From the NCBI GenBank assembly GCA_963827315.1, contig CAWHAL010000004.1, positions 186,001 through 250,000 on the forward strand: a stretch of DNA of 64,000 bases, in the 5' to 3' direction. The stretch comes from CAVXEF01 sp963827315 (GTDB lineage: Bacteria > Planctomycetota > Phycisphaerae > Sedimentisphaerales > Anaerobacaceae). The translations under genes and the position numbers were made by a program. Shown here in pieces: positions 17,600-26,352 of this stretch. Numbering within the stretch: position 1 is the first letter of the stretch; each line of letters starts with the position of its first letter. The notes below the pieces were generated by a model that made no database searches, was not told the DNA's origin, and saw only the letters and a list, made by a program, of their open reading frames with translations.

Positions 17600-17628
17600 A
17601 TTGTACCAGAAAGGGTGGCTAAAGTCAA
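17600..17628 (-). promoter_or_regulatory. Near-consensus sigma70 promoter of a ~200-nt unit
   Basis: On the minus strand TTGACT (17628-17623), exactly 17 nt, TACAAT (17605-17600). Transcription would start near 17593 and end at the terminator at 17394, giving about 200 nt. Confidence 0.75.
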
Positions 17629-17736
17629 GAGAAAAGCATCTTTTTGGGAACGTAAGTATATGGGGACTAAGCACTTATGCTGTAGAGAGGCGGCATTTTT
17701 TTATGGGCGGCGCAGAGCTGGTTTTGGGCTGCAAAG

Positions 17737-18993
17737 TCAGGCTAACTTGTGTACCGCCTCGGCAACAAGCTCAGCTATCGGCATATGCTGGGGGCAGCAG
17801 GCTTCTGCAGGGCTGTAATCGGTGCTGAGCAGTCTGTTTCTTACATTGCCAGGAATTTGAGCGAAAAGCTCCCTCGCTCCGTCGCGGTCACCATAGCTAT
17901 TGTAGTACATCAGGCAGCGCATAACGTCACTGACGCAGGGGGTGTCCGGCAGGGCCGCGTCACAGATGTACGCACAGCCGGTGCAATAACCACTACAAAT
18001 CGCGGCGGCGTATTTTTTGAAGACATCTGCATCTGCCTGCGTAAGGCTGGTTTTATCGAGCACAGCAGCTACGTTTGAACGAAGGAAAGTAACATTTTCC
18101 ATTCTTATACAGGCTGCGGTGATGCGTTTATCATCGAGGACAGCTTTTATCAGGGCCTGCTCGCGGGTGTAGCCTTTTTCGAGAAAGTGAGTGACCATTT
18201 TATATTCGGCCTCGGGTTGTCTCTTTTGGACTCCGAGCAGTACCTTCATTGCGATAAGGCCGACGCCGGCTTCGTGACAGGCCTGGACGGCTTCCTGCAT
18301 TTGCGGATTTTGCATCAGGGCGACATTGTATTTGGTCATTATCGCATCAATCCAATTGAGCTTGGATGCAGCCATCAGACATTTTTCCATATTTGTATGT
18401 GTGCTGAAGCCGAAGAGACGAATGAGTTTGCGTTTCTTTGCACCCTCGGCCCATTTTTGCATTTTCTCCGTGAGCTGAGAGTCGGGGTTGTCACAGCCGT
18501 GAACACCATAGTACAGGTCGATGTAATCGATGTTCATTCTTTTGAGCGATTCCTGCAGTCGCTGTTCGAGCTGTTCTGCGACGGTGTCCTTTTCCACTTC
18601 TATTTTCGATGCCTTGGTGACGATGAAGAGTTTTTGTCGGATTTCGGGGTTTTTCTTAAGAAATGTCCCTATGGGGATTTCGCTGTTTCCGCCGGCGTAA
18701 CCATAGGCGGTATCCCAATAGGTGACGTTGTGCTGGATATTAGCCCTTAAGATGGTTTGGTTCTCTGTGACGTCGAACATCAGGCCATTAGCCAGGACCG
18801 GAAGCTCGACACCGGACCTGCCGAGTTTTCGTCGAGGAAGTTCGGGAAATTTTGCCTCTTTTATTTTTTGAGTTGTGTTTGGCTCATTTGTGTCAGCCTT
18901 TGCTTTCACAGAGGCAATTGCGGAGCCGATACCCAGAACTCCGACTGTCTTTAAGAAGTTTCTTCTGTTGATTTTATTTTGTTTTTTTCCCAT
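17737..18993 (-). CDS. Exported aldo/keto reductase with C-terminal cysteine cluster
   Basis: The start at 18993 has GGAGG 7-8 nt upstream. It gives a 418-residue protein beginning with a Tat-type signal (NRRNFLKTVGVLGIGSAIA). The catalytic domain is an AKR TIM barrel: FDVTENQ..., YWDTAYGYAGG with the catalytic Asp and Tyr, and DYIDLYYGVHG. The last 90 residues contain CSGYCTGCAYIC and further Cys residues, resembling the Fe-S tail of AKRs annotated as oxidoreductases in anaerobes. It is the last gene of the DUF6599 - DUF362 - polyferredoxin operon, 34 nt after the polyferredoxin stop. The substrate is unknown. Confidence 0.82.
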   Translation of the reverse strand: MGKKQNKINRRNFLKTVGVLGIGSAIASVKAKADTNEPNTTQKIKEAKFPELPRRKLGRSGVELPVLANGLMFDVTENQTILRANIQHNVTYWDTAYGYAGGNSEIPIGTFLKKNPEIRQKLFIVTKASKIEVEKDTVAEQLEQRLQESLKRMNIDYIDLYYGVHGCDNPDSQLTEKMQKWAEGAKKRKLIRLFGFSTHTNMEKCLMAASKLNWIDAIMTKYNVALMQNPQMQEAVQACHEAGVGLIAMKVLLGVQKRQPEAEYKMVTHFLEKGYTREQALIKAVLDDKRITAACIRMENVTFLRSNVAAVLDKTSLTQADADVFKKYAAAICSGYCTGCAYICDAALPDTPCVSDVMRCLMYYNSYGDRDGARELFAQIPGNVRNRLLSTDYSPAEACCPQHMPIAELVAEAVHKLA

Positions 18994-19027
18994 TGAATCA
19001 GCCTCCGAACAGGTTCGACTTCGCTCA

Positions 19028-20758
19028 CTACAAGAAAGTTTTGTCGGCACTTCTTGTCTCGCCTTCTGCAGAAACCCTTATAGCCTTTCTACCGCTGACA
19101 GGGCATTCGTGTTCGCAAACTCCGCAGCCGATACATTTCTCAACATCGATGTAAGGCCTCTGGAGGCGAATCTGAATCGCTATTGTATCACCTTCGGCGG
19201 GTTTTTTTGCAAGATTTTCAGAGATTTCTATTGAATTTTCGGAGTTTGCCGTGATTTTCACGGGTTTTTCGCCGGCAAAAACACAATAATAATCGCCGGT
19301 AGCAAATCTGTCAGGCGGCATAGTGCTTTCGACAGTCTCTATTATTTTATCCTTAGTCTGCCTGACGGTCATCAGGCCGTTTCTGATTGTATTGAAATAT
19401 TCCAGCGTATAAATTGCCTTTGGACTAACGGGGCAGTTTTCCTGGCACACAATGCAGGGTCGTCCAAAAGCCCAGGGCATGCAACGGTTACGGTCAATAA
19501 AAGCAGTGCCTAATCTGATTGGCCCGGCGTCGGCGAATTTTCCGGTTCCGAGCTTTTCATCGAGAGTGATTGGTCTGATGGCTGAGGTCGGGCAAACCTG
19601 TCCACAGGCTACACAGTTCAACTGGCAGCCGCTTGAGCCGATACGATTGTTCAGCACAGGCGTCCAGAGGTTTTCCAGGCCCGTGTCGATGCCGGCAGGC
19701 TGGATAACGTTTGTAGGACAGATGCGCATACACTGGCCACACTTTATACATCGTTCGAGGAACTGCTCTTCGGGCAGTGCGCCGGGCGGACGAATAACTC
19801 TGTGGTTCCAGTTTCTACTTAGTTTGCCGCTGAGCCGAAGGGCCGGGACGGCAAAGACACCGCCGATGAGCGAAAGTACAAAACCTCTGCGGGAGATGTC
19901 CGGGCCGGTGATTTCGCCCGCCAACGACGGTTTTGTCTGGTAAGCGATGACGTCATCCCTGCAGCCGTCGAGGCAGTTAAAACAGAGAACGCATTCGCTT
20001 ATTCGTATTTTGCCGGCGGGTTCGCAGCCACCTTCGCAATTTCGCTCGCACAATTTACAATCGGAACACTCGCTGCGGTTTTTGCCGATTCGCCAGATGG
20101 CAAACCTGCCGAGGATTGCGAACATCGCTCCCAATGGACATATAAATCGACAATAGAAGCGGGGGATGACCAAGTTGAGCAGAAGCGCCGAAAGGAAAAT
20201 TGCGAATATCAGCCAGGCCCCCTGATAAAAGCGTTCGGTTGCTGAAACAAAGTTAGCGGAGCGGTCAAGAATGGGCAGTAGCAACAAATTGAACGAGCGA
20301 CTAAGCAGAGATATTGGGTCGAGCAGACCTGTTTGTAAGCTCGCGCCGATAGATGAAAGGGCGGCCATTGCGAGGAATACTATCAGGACGAAGTATTTTA
20401 CGCATTGGGCCTTTCGGTATTTATTAAGCTGGATTTTTTGTGGCGCAGATTTGTTTCGATTGCCTAAGAAGCCTGTAAAATGATGCAGTGAGCCGAAAGG
20501 ACAGACCCAGCTGCAAAAAAATCGTCCGAAGACTACTGTCAGTATCACCGTAGGCAAGGCCCATAGAAGCGGTGCGTACAGCGTATGCGTGGTCAGTATT
20601 GTGCCGATTGCTGCGAGGGGGTCGAGCTGCAGGAACAAATTGACCGGCCAATTTCTTATCTGCCAGGGTTTGCTGCCGACGGTGCTGACGACGCAGAACC
20701 AGACAAAAAGCGAGAAGAAGAAAATCTGACTTGTTCGTCTTGTTGTTGTAATTTTCAT
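19028..20758 (-). CDS. Membrane polyferredoxin, NapH-like and NapG-like halves fused
   Basis: The 576-residue product begins with about five membrane helices carrying the NapH pattern (FGRFFCSWVCPFGSLH and RFYCRFICPLGAM). Two short ferredoxin-like Cys groups follow (CSDCKLCERNC, CVLCFNCLDGC). A second half starts with a twin-arginine motif (SRRGFVLSLIGG) and has NapG/MauM-like 4Fe-4S motifs (CIKCGQCMRICP, CVACGQVCP, CIVCQENCP), then CIGCGVCEHECP at the end. It should pass electrons between the quinone pool and a periplasmic partner. DUF362 and aldo/keto reductase genes flank it; no nitrate reductase gene is near, so the partner is unknown. Confidence 0.85.
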   Translation of the reverse strand: MKITTTRRTSQIFFFSLFVWFCVVSTVGSKPWQIRNWPVNLFLQLDPLAAIGTILTTHTLYAPLLWALPTVILTVVFGRFFCSWVCPFGSLHHFTGFLGNRNKSAPQKIQLNKYRKAQCVKYFVLIVFLAMAALSSIGASLQTGLLDPISLLSRSFNLLLLPILDRSANFVSATERFYQGAWLIFAIFLSALLLNLVIPRFYCRFICPLGAMFAILGRFAIWRIGKNRSECSDCKLCERNCEGGCEPAGKIRISECVLCFNCLDGCRDDVIAYQTKPSLAGEITGPDISRRGFVLSLIGGVFAVPALRLSGKLSRNWNHRVIRPPGALPEEQFLERCIKCGQCMRICPTNVIQPAGIDTGLENLWTPVLNNRIGSSGCQLNCVACGQVCPTSAIRPITLDEKLGTGKFADAGPIRLGTAFIDRNRCMPWAFGRPCIVCQENCPVSPKAIYTLEYFNTIRNGLMTVRQTKDKIIETVESTMPPDRFATGDYYCVFAGEKPVKITANSENSIEISENLAKKPAEGDTIAIQIRLQRPYIDVEKCIGCGVCEHECPVSGRKAIRVSAEGETRSADKTFL

Positions 20759-20768
20759 AGTCGAACTT

Positions 20769-21764
20769 TTAACTTAGTGTAGCGAATTTCGGCTCGAGCG
20801 ATTCGTAATCAGTTATACCTGCGCCGGTGCCGGCGGCCTTTGCCAGGTAGGGCAGGTCGGATACTTTCAGGTTCAACAGGCTACAGCCATAGGAGTCAGC
20901 GGCCACCATATCGGTGCTTGCGATAAGGGTATTTGCGCGTTTGAGGTCTGAGGTTGAGCCGCCTGTAGGGCCGTTCGTTATCATAACTTCGGTGCCGTCG
21001 AGTATAACCAAGGTAGGTTTTACCATCATTGCCAGCTCGGCGATTATTGTATTGATATCCTGATGGAAGGTGCTTCGATGTCCGCCCAAAAGTCCATACC
21101 AGTTTTTCATCGACATAGAGGCGCCGCTTCTGTGATGGTCTTTAACCGGTGCGATGCCAATGAGTTTGTCGACTTTGGCGAACGGCTCATAAAAGACCGG
21201 CCAATCCTTAATTAGTCTGCCGCCATTCAGCGTGGTGTGTTTGAAAAGATGTGGTTTCGGCAGAATGACTTTTGCGCCGGCGGCTTCGGCGGCTTTGCCG
21301 ATGCCACTCAGCGTGAAACAGCTTGCGGGGTCGTTAATCGGGTTGTCGGTTACGATAACTTTTTTGGCCTGTCCTCTGCTATAACAGAGCCGAACCACCT
21401 CAGCTACAAGTTCTGGATTGGTTGTTGCTGCGAGCATTGGAGGTGAGGCGAATGCGACATTTGGCTTTATCGCGACTGTTTCACCGGGCTTGACAAATCT
21501 TTCAATGCCGCCGAGCAACTCTATGGCCTTATCGACGGTTTCGATGCGGTCTGAACCTCTGACAATGCTTATTATTCGGCCGGGCTGCTGTTTTACCGAG
21601 AAGTCCGGAAGCGTTACAAGGTCCACAGCAGGGTGGTATGCCTGTGGGCCTTTGGTGTCGTAAAATAGATATGAGACGATACCTGCTGCGCCGACGGATA
21701 TGCCGGTTTTGACAGCGCGTGCGAGAAACTGTCTTCGCCCGAAATTTTCACTTTGCCTGTTCAT
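20769..21764 (-). CDS. DUF362 family protein with Tat signal
   Basis: The protein starts MNRQSENFGRRQFLARAV with a twin-arginine signal and a hydrophobic stretch (to about residue 40). It is followed by the DUF362 fold, recognisable from KPGETVAIKPNVAF, KVIVTDNP and SMKNWYGLLGGH. DUF362 proteins often accompany ferredoxin-like proteins and may bind Fe-S clusters, but their chemistry is unknown. The ATG at 21764 was preferred to a GTG at 21788 because it reduces the overlap with the upstream gene to 17 nt. The polyferredoxin gene follows after 10 nt. Confidence 0.82.
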   Translation of the reverse strand: MNRQSENFGRRQFLARAVKTGISVGAAGIVSYLFYDTKGPQAYHPAVDLVTLPDFSVKQQPGRIISIVRGSDRIETVDKAIELLGGIERFVKPGETVAIKPNVAFASPPMLAATTNPELVAEVVRLCYSRGQAKKVIVTDNPINDPASCFTLSGIGKAAEAAGAKVILPKPHLFKHTTLNGGRLIKDWPVFYEPFAKVDKLIGIAPVKDHHRSGASMSMKNWYGLLGGHRSTFHQDINTIIAELAMMVKPTLVILDGTEVMITNGPTGGSTSDLKRANTLIASTDMVAADSYGCSLLNLKVSDLPYLAKAAGTGAGITDYESLEPKFATLS

Positions 21765-22779
21765 CGTTTTGTGTTTGTGCTGCCTCACTAAGCTTGTCGA
21801 TAAGCTTCACTGTCAATTCTTCTGCGAGCTGCTGACTTTGCGATTCGTGAATCCCAGCGACGAAAGGTCCTGTTGTGAATATGATTTCAGTTGTGCTGTA
21901 GAATTCGACTATCTTAGCTTCGATATTTTTGTTGAGCGGTGGTTTGTCCGCGCCGCCATTTTTAATCAGGAATTTATAGTAACTTTCGGCAACTGCGTGT
22001 GCATCCTGTACGTCGCGGCGTCTACTAAAGAAAGCAGTGAGACTCTTATCGCCGAACATATACCGAGCGGTAAAGGTGTCAGTCAATCCCTCGAATCCGA
22101 AGGCGCCGGTCAGATGGAGTTTGTAACCGGCGGGGACAATGTTTTCCTGAGGGAATAACCGCAGTTCAGTTATTTCCGTATTTTTATTGGCAGCTAAGCG
22201 TGCAGAAATTTTTCCGGCGACATCCAACATCGCTTCGAGCAATTCCTGCGATTCGGCTGAGCCGACCAATTCGACGTAGTATTTGTCGAACACGAAGTAT
22301 GAGGCGTTAGCTGTTCTGTATGCGAATCGCATAGTCGGTAATGTTTCGGCATCAGGTCTTTTCTGGACGCTGTAAACGGCAAAGGCGTTTTTAGCGGAGG
22401 CCATATCGAACAAAAAAAGCTCCATCCAGAGGTCCTTATCTTTTTTATTTACGAATCGCTGGGCAAATAGTTTTCTAAATCCCGATTCGATGTAAAGAGG
22501 GGCTTTGCCGTTAATTTTTTCGTAGAGGTTTTCTTCGGTGTATATTTCGGATTCTGAAAGCATTTCGAACCCCGTCGGGGTTAAAGTGCTTAGTGTAATC
22601 TGTGGGCTGTTTGCCTGTGATTTTTGCGACAACAGGACGGAGGTATTTATGCCGAATCGGCCCATATCGAAATTGGATTGTTTCAGGAAGATGCCGATGG
22701 CGATAAGAACAAGAGCGGCCAATAAGCAGAGACTAATCGCGGATTCGAGGCGTTTTTGGCGGCTGTGCATCGAGACCAT
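21748..22779 (-). CDS. DUF6599-like exported protein
   Basis: The 343-residue product has one N-terminal membrane helix (about 14-32) and a soluble domain outside the cytoplasm. The segment EENLYEKINGKAPLYIESGF is the landmark by which I place it in the DUF6599-like family found in anaerobes next to Fe-S and DUF362 genes. No catalytic motif is seen. It is first in the four-gene redox operon and begins about 50 nt from a consensus promoter. Confidence 0.7.
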   Translation of the reverse strand: MVSMHSRQKRLESAISLCLLAALVLIAIGIFLKQSNFDMGRFGINTSVLLSQKSQANSPQITLSTLTPTGFEMLSESEIYTEENLYEKINGKAPLYIESGFRKLFAQRFVNKKDKDLWMELFLFDMASAKNAFAVYSVQKRPDAETLPTMRFAYRTANASYFVFDKYYVELVGSAESQELLEAMLDVAGKISARLAANKNTEITELRLFPQENIVPAGYKLHLTGAFGFEGLTDTFTARYMFGDKSLTAFFSRRRDVQDAHAVAESYYKFLIKNGGADKPPLNKNIEAKIVEFYSTTEIIFTTGPFVAGIHESQSQQLAEELTVKLIDKLSEAAQTQNDEQAK

Positions 22780-22825
22780 AGCTAAATCCTATAACGGCGA
22801 ATTCAATTACCCGAAGGTCAGACAC

Positions 22826-22854
22826 ATTATAGGCTCAGTCAGCGTCTCTGTCAA
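22826..22854 (-). promoter_or_regulatory. Consensus sigma70 promoter for the exported redox operon
   Basis: On the minus strand a perfect TTGACA (22854-22849), 17 nt, and a perfect TATAAT (22831-22826). It drives DUF6599 and the three genes after it. Confidence 0.85.
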
Positions 22855-22892
22855 AGGCACAGGATTGACAGATAAGCCGGTCGACAATTCAC

Positions 22893-22921
22893 TTGACCTG
22901 CAACTTTCGACGCATTATAAT
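22893..22921 (+). promoter_or_regulatory. Near-consensus sigma70 promoter for tatA-tatC
   Basis: TTGACC (22893-22898), 17 nt, perfect TATAAT (22916-22921). It faces away from the redox-operon promoter; the two -35 boxes are 38 nt apart. Confidence 0.85.
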
Positions 22922-23014
22922 TCAGGCGAACAACGGTTTGAGAAAGCGTCCGCTGGCTCGACTGGGCAGGCGGGAAAGCATTACAATACCTCAGCAAAAT
23001 AAAAGGAGGCCGAA

Positions 23015-23287
23015 ATGACTGAATGTTCAGGACATATCTTGGCGGCGTGGGCACCACAGGGCTGGGAATGGCTGGTCATCCTTGTAATTGCTCTGCTGAT
23101 ATTCGGCAGGCGGCTGCCCGAGATCGCCCGCAGTATAGGTAAGAGTTTGACTGAATTCAAAAAAGGCATCAAAGAGGCTGAGGAAAGCAAGGATGAAGTG
23201 GTCGATGAGGTCAAAAAGGTCAAGGATGACTTAGTGAAAGAGACCAAAAAGACCTCTGGTCCGGACGAACCCGGCACCAGCGATTAA
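23015..23287 (+). CDS. tatA: Twin-arginine translocase subunit TatA/E
   Basis: A 90-residue protein with a short membrane helix (about 19-32) ending in FGRRLPEIARSIGKS. This is the hinge and amphipathic helix typical of TatA, and a charged Lys/Glu tail follows. TatA oligomers form the passage for folded, often cofactor-bearing, proteins. AGGAGG lies upstream of the ATG. tatC follows after 47 nt, and the divergent operon encodes Tat substrates. Confidence 0.92.
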   Translation: MTECSGHILAAWAPQGWEWLVILVIALLIFGRRLPEIARSIGKSLTEFKKGIKEAEESKDEVVDEVKKVKDDLVKETKKTSGPDEPGTSD

Positions 23288-23334
23288 TCACAGAGTCTCC
23301 CTCTCTTTTTTGAAATTCAACCGAACCTGTCGAA

Positions 23335-24099
23335 ATGGGCAAAACCAAAAAGAACCAAGACCACCTTCATACCACTATGAGTCTGGGTGACCACCTTGAG
23401 GAACTGCGTGCCCGGCTAATCCTTGCGATATTGGGGCTGGCGGCGGCACTGATAGTGTGTCTATTCTTCGGCAAGTGGATAATATCATTCATCAAAACGC
23501 CCTACGTCAAAGCGATGGGGCAGCAGGCGCGTCTGCAGAGCATAGCTCCAACCGATGGGTTTGTCAGCTATATGGGAATATCGATGGTCGCAGCAGTGGT
23601 AATAGCATCGCCCTGGATTTTTTATCAACTGTGGCTGTTCATCTCTGCGGGACTCTATCCCCATGAAAAACGATATGTTTATCTGGCGGTGCCCTTTTCA
23701 ACGATTTTGTTTGTTACGGGCGCCTTGTTCTTCGTTTTTGTCATAGCACCGGCGACCATGCGATTTCTTGTGATGTTCAATAAGAGTATTCTCGGAGTGG
23801 ATTCCAACTTCACCTTCAAGAATTATGTGTCGTTTGTGGGCACAATGATGCTGGTTTTCGGCCTTGCATTTCAAACGCCGATAGCGATTTTTTTTCTAAA
23901 TAAAACAGGATTAGTTTCAATCGAAGCGCTGTGTAAATCGAGGAAATACGTTGTGCTGGGTATTGTCTTCGTGGCGGCTTCAGCCACACCGGGGTCAGAC
24001 CTGTTTTCCTTATTTGCCCTGGCGATTCCGATGTATATGCTCTTCGAGCTGGGGATTCTGTTAAGTTACGTTGCGCAACGAAAGAAAAAAATCACCTAA
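23335..24099 (+). CDS. tatC: Twin-arginine translocase subunit TatC
   Basis: TatC recognises the twin-arginine signal. The 254-residue product has the N-terminal signature MSLGDHLEELRARL, six predicted membrane helices, and the periplasmic-loop region with PWIFYQLWLFISAGLYPHEKR. No tatB is seen; a TatA/TatC two-component system is common in many bacteria. Its last 4 nt overlap the end of the convergent beta-CASP gene. Confidence 0.95.
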   Translation: MGKTKKNQDHLHTTMSLGDHLEELRARLILAILGLAAALIVCLFFGKWIISFIKTPYVKAMGQQARLQSIAPTDGFVSYMGISMVAAVVIASPWIFYQLWLFISAGLYPHEKRYVYLAVPFSTILFVTGALFFVFVIAPATMRFLVMFNKSILGVDSNFTFKNYVSFVGTMMLVFGLAFQTPIAIFFLNKTGLVSIEALCKSRKYVVLGIVFVAASATPGSDLFSLFALAIPMYMLFELGILLSYVAQRKKKIT

Positions 24100-25502
24100 T
24101 TGAGAATAAACTCATCCTGGTATTGTGGGACAGCGACGTCCCAGGCGGTTTTTTGTCTGAGGTAATCACCAAATGAAGTGGCACTTTGCGGCTCACCGTG
24201 CACAACAAAGACTTTCCTCGGCGGGACTTCGAGTTTTTTTAGCCAAGCCAGAAGCTCATTTTTGTCGGCGTGTGCTGAGAAGCCGTGTACCTGTACCACC
24301 TTTGCTTTGACGGTGTACGTCTGACCGAGTATCCTGATTTGTTTTTGCCCATCGACAATTTGTCTGCCGAGTGTTCCCATTGCCTGATAGCCGACGAACA
24401 TTATCGTACTTTCCGGCCTGGTGATGTTATTGACAAGATGGTGCTTTATTCTGCCGCCGGTGCACATACCCGAACCAGCTATAATCATAATCGGCTCCTT
24501 TAAGTCGTTGATTGCTTTCGACTCATCTGCGGTGCCGGCCAGTTGCAGCATCGGCAGGTCAAAGAGCGACTGATGGTGTTTTACAGACTCGGTCATTTTT
24601 CTGCCAAATAGTTCGGAGTGCTCTTTGAAAACTGCGGTGATTCTCGAAGCCATTGGGCTATCGAGGAAGATTTTAATAGGCTTAATTGTACCGTCTCGGA
24701 GCAGCTCATTTATGTAGTACAAAACCTCCTGCGACCTTTCGAGCGCAAAACTCGGCACAACGATATTACCGCCGGCCTTTTTAGTTGAGTTTATCACCCG
24801 GCCAATCATTTTCTTTATGTCTTCGGTGTCCTCGTGGGCTCTATCGCCATAGGTTGATTCGATAAGAATGTAGTCGGCCTTGTCGAATACGGTAGGGTCG
24901 CAAACAATGGGTCCGTGGGGTCGGCCCATGTCTCCTGAAAACAGGATGATTCTTTCCTGTCCATTTTGCCGCACCTTAGCCCTTATAATTGATGAGCCGA
25001 GGACGTGACCCGCATCATAGAATGTTGCCTCGACCCCATTTCCGAAATCCACAACCTCTCTGTATGGCACAGGTTCGAAGTGGTCAAAGCATGCTTCGGC
25101 GTCTTCTGTGGTGTAGAGCGGTACTTCCGGGTAAGGTCCTTTTCGGTCCCGCTTTTTGTGGCGTTTGCGTTTATATTCGGAGTCTTCTTCCTGTATCTTG
25201 GCGGAGTCCAGCAGGATAATCTTTGCGATTTCAGCAGTGGCTTGCGTGCAATATATCCTGCCTGTGAATCCATCGCGAACGAGCTTCGGCAATAGGCCAC
25301 AATGGTCCAGGTGCGCATGAGTTAAAAGGACGGCGTTAATTGTGGCCGGCGGGACGAGGAAAGGGTCCCAGTTTCTTTCTCTAAACTGCCTTTCCTGATA
25401 GAGGCCACAATCGACGAGCAGACCAATACCGTTGGCATGCAGAAAATGTCTGGAACCGGTAACATTCTGAGCGGCTCCGAGAAACCTCAGCTTTATTTGC
25501 AT
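24096..25502 (-). CDS. Metallo-beta-lactamase fold, beta-CASP ribonuclease-like protein
   Basis: The 468-residue product has the MBL zinc motif HAHLDHCG, the GHVLGS motif and GDMGR. A beta-CASP insert follows (VPSFALERSQEVLYYI; SGMCTGGR), and then an RMMBL tail with HGFSAHAD and FVVHGEP. This architecture matches CPSF73-like/YSH1-type RNA nucleases of bacteria, so an RNA-processing exo- or endonuclease role is expected. It stands alone and converges on tatC. Confidence 0.88.
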   Translation of the reverse strand: MQIKLRFLGAAQNVTGSRHFLHANGIGLLVDCGLYQERQFRERNWDPFLVPPATINAVLLTHAHLDHCGLLPKLVRDGFTGRIYCTQATAEIAKIILLDSAKIQEEDSEYKRKRHKKRDRKGPYPEVPLYTTEDAEACFDHFEPVPYREVVDFGNGVEATFYDAGHVLGSSIIRAKVRQNGQERIILFSGDMGRPHGPIVCDPTVFDKADYILIESTYGDRAHEDTEDIKKMIGRVINSTKKAGGNIVVPSFALERSQEVLYYINELLRDGTIKPIKIFLDSPMASRITAVFKEHSELFGRKMTESVKHHQSLFDLPMLQLAGTADESKAINDLKEPIMIIAGSGMCTGGRIKHHLVNNITRPESTIMFVGYQAMGTLGRQIVDGQKQIRILGQTYTVKAKVVQVHGFSAHADKNELLAWLKKLEVPPRKVFVVHGEPQSATSFGDYLRQKTAWDVAVPQYQDEFILN

Positions 25503-25665
25503 ATCTTACCTCGATGATGATAAAATACCCGTTAAGGAGTGCGGATTTTATGGGGCTTTGAGGAGTGTGTCAAGCAAAGAACAAGGCTGATGCATAGTGT
25601 TGGCTTCGGCGGGATTAGGAGGTGTTTTTCTGCCCCAGAGCAGCCATTTTTCCAAAGACACACAT

Positions 25666-25850
25666 TTATATCACTAATGCCTTGTCTTTATCGGGCAAAT
25701 TTTCGGACTGGCTATAACTAAAGACAGGGCCGTCCACACAAACAAGCTTTTCGCCGATGTTGCAGTGTCCACATTTGCCTATGCCGCATTTCATATATCT
25801 CTCAAGGCTCATATAGATATTCTCGTCCTTGAACCCCCAGAGCGGAGCAG
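25666..25850 (-). pseudogene. Remnant of a flavin/2Fe-2S oxidoreductase subunit (C-terminal end only)
   Basis: Downstream of mog the minus strand reads SLERYMKCGIGKCGHC, then CVDGPVFSYSQ, and a stop at 25666-25668. This is the C-terminal 2Fe-2S segment of the dihydroorotate dehydrogenase electron-transfer / sulfhydrogenase gamma / anaerobic sulfite reductase B family. The rest of the protein (FAD and NAD domains, over 200 residues) is missing, and no start codon in a good context remains. Similarity begins near 25850, only about 25 nt after the mog stop, so a deletion probably removed the front part. Confidence 0.7.
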
Positions 25851-25875
25851 TTCCATAACGACAAACCGATTGCCG

Positions 25876-26352
25876 TTAATGCCCTTTTCCGAGCAGCATA
25901 TCCTTTGCGTGCGGCAGGACATCGAGAATTACTTCGAGAGACTCTTTAACTGCTTTTGGGCTGCCGGGCAGATTGATTATGAGGGTGCTTCCGCGAATAC
26001 CTGCGATGCCTCTTGAGAGCATAGCGTTCTTGGTTTTTTTCACTCCTTCTGCGCGTATCATTTCGGCTAAGCCCGGCACCATTTTTTCACAGACCTCCGC
26101 TGTGGCCTCAGGCGTGACATCTCGCGGCCCGAGGCCGGTTCCGCCGGTCGTAAAGACAATATCAACTTTTGCGCAGTCGGCAAAGTTTATAAGCTCTTTT
26201 GCGATAATCTGGTGCTCATCGGGGATAATCTTATACCCACAAACCTCGAATGTGTCGTGGGGCAATAAATCGGAAACAGTTTGTCCGCTTACATCCTCTC
26301 TTTGTTTACGCGAGCAACTGTCACTTATTGTCAGTATCGCGGCCTTTATCAT
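25876..26352 (-). CDS. mog: Molybdopterin adenylyltransferase-like protein (MogA/MoaB family)
   Basis: The 158-residue product has the family core ILTISDSCSRKQREDVSG, the TTGGTGLGPRDVTPEA motif and the INLPGSPKAVKESLEVI motif. This enzyme adenylates molybdopterin so that MoeA can insert molybdate. The length fits a single-domain protein. It lies at the end of the Mo cofactor operon and overlaps the MOSC gene upstream by 32 nt. Confidence 0.9.
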   Translation of the reverse strand: MIKAAILTISDSCSRKQREDVSGQTVSDLLPHDTFEVCGYKIIPDEHQIIAKELINFADCAKVDIVFTTGGTGLGPRDVTPEATAEVCEKMVPGLAEMIRAEGVKKTKNAMLSRGIAGIRGSTLIINLPGSPKAVKESLEVILDVLPHAKDMLLGKGH

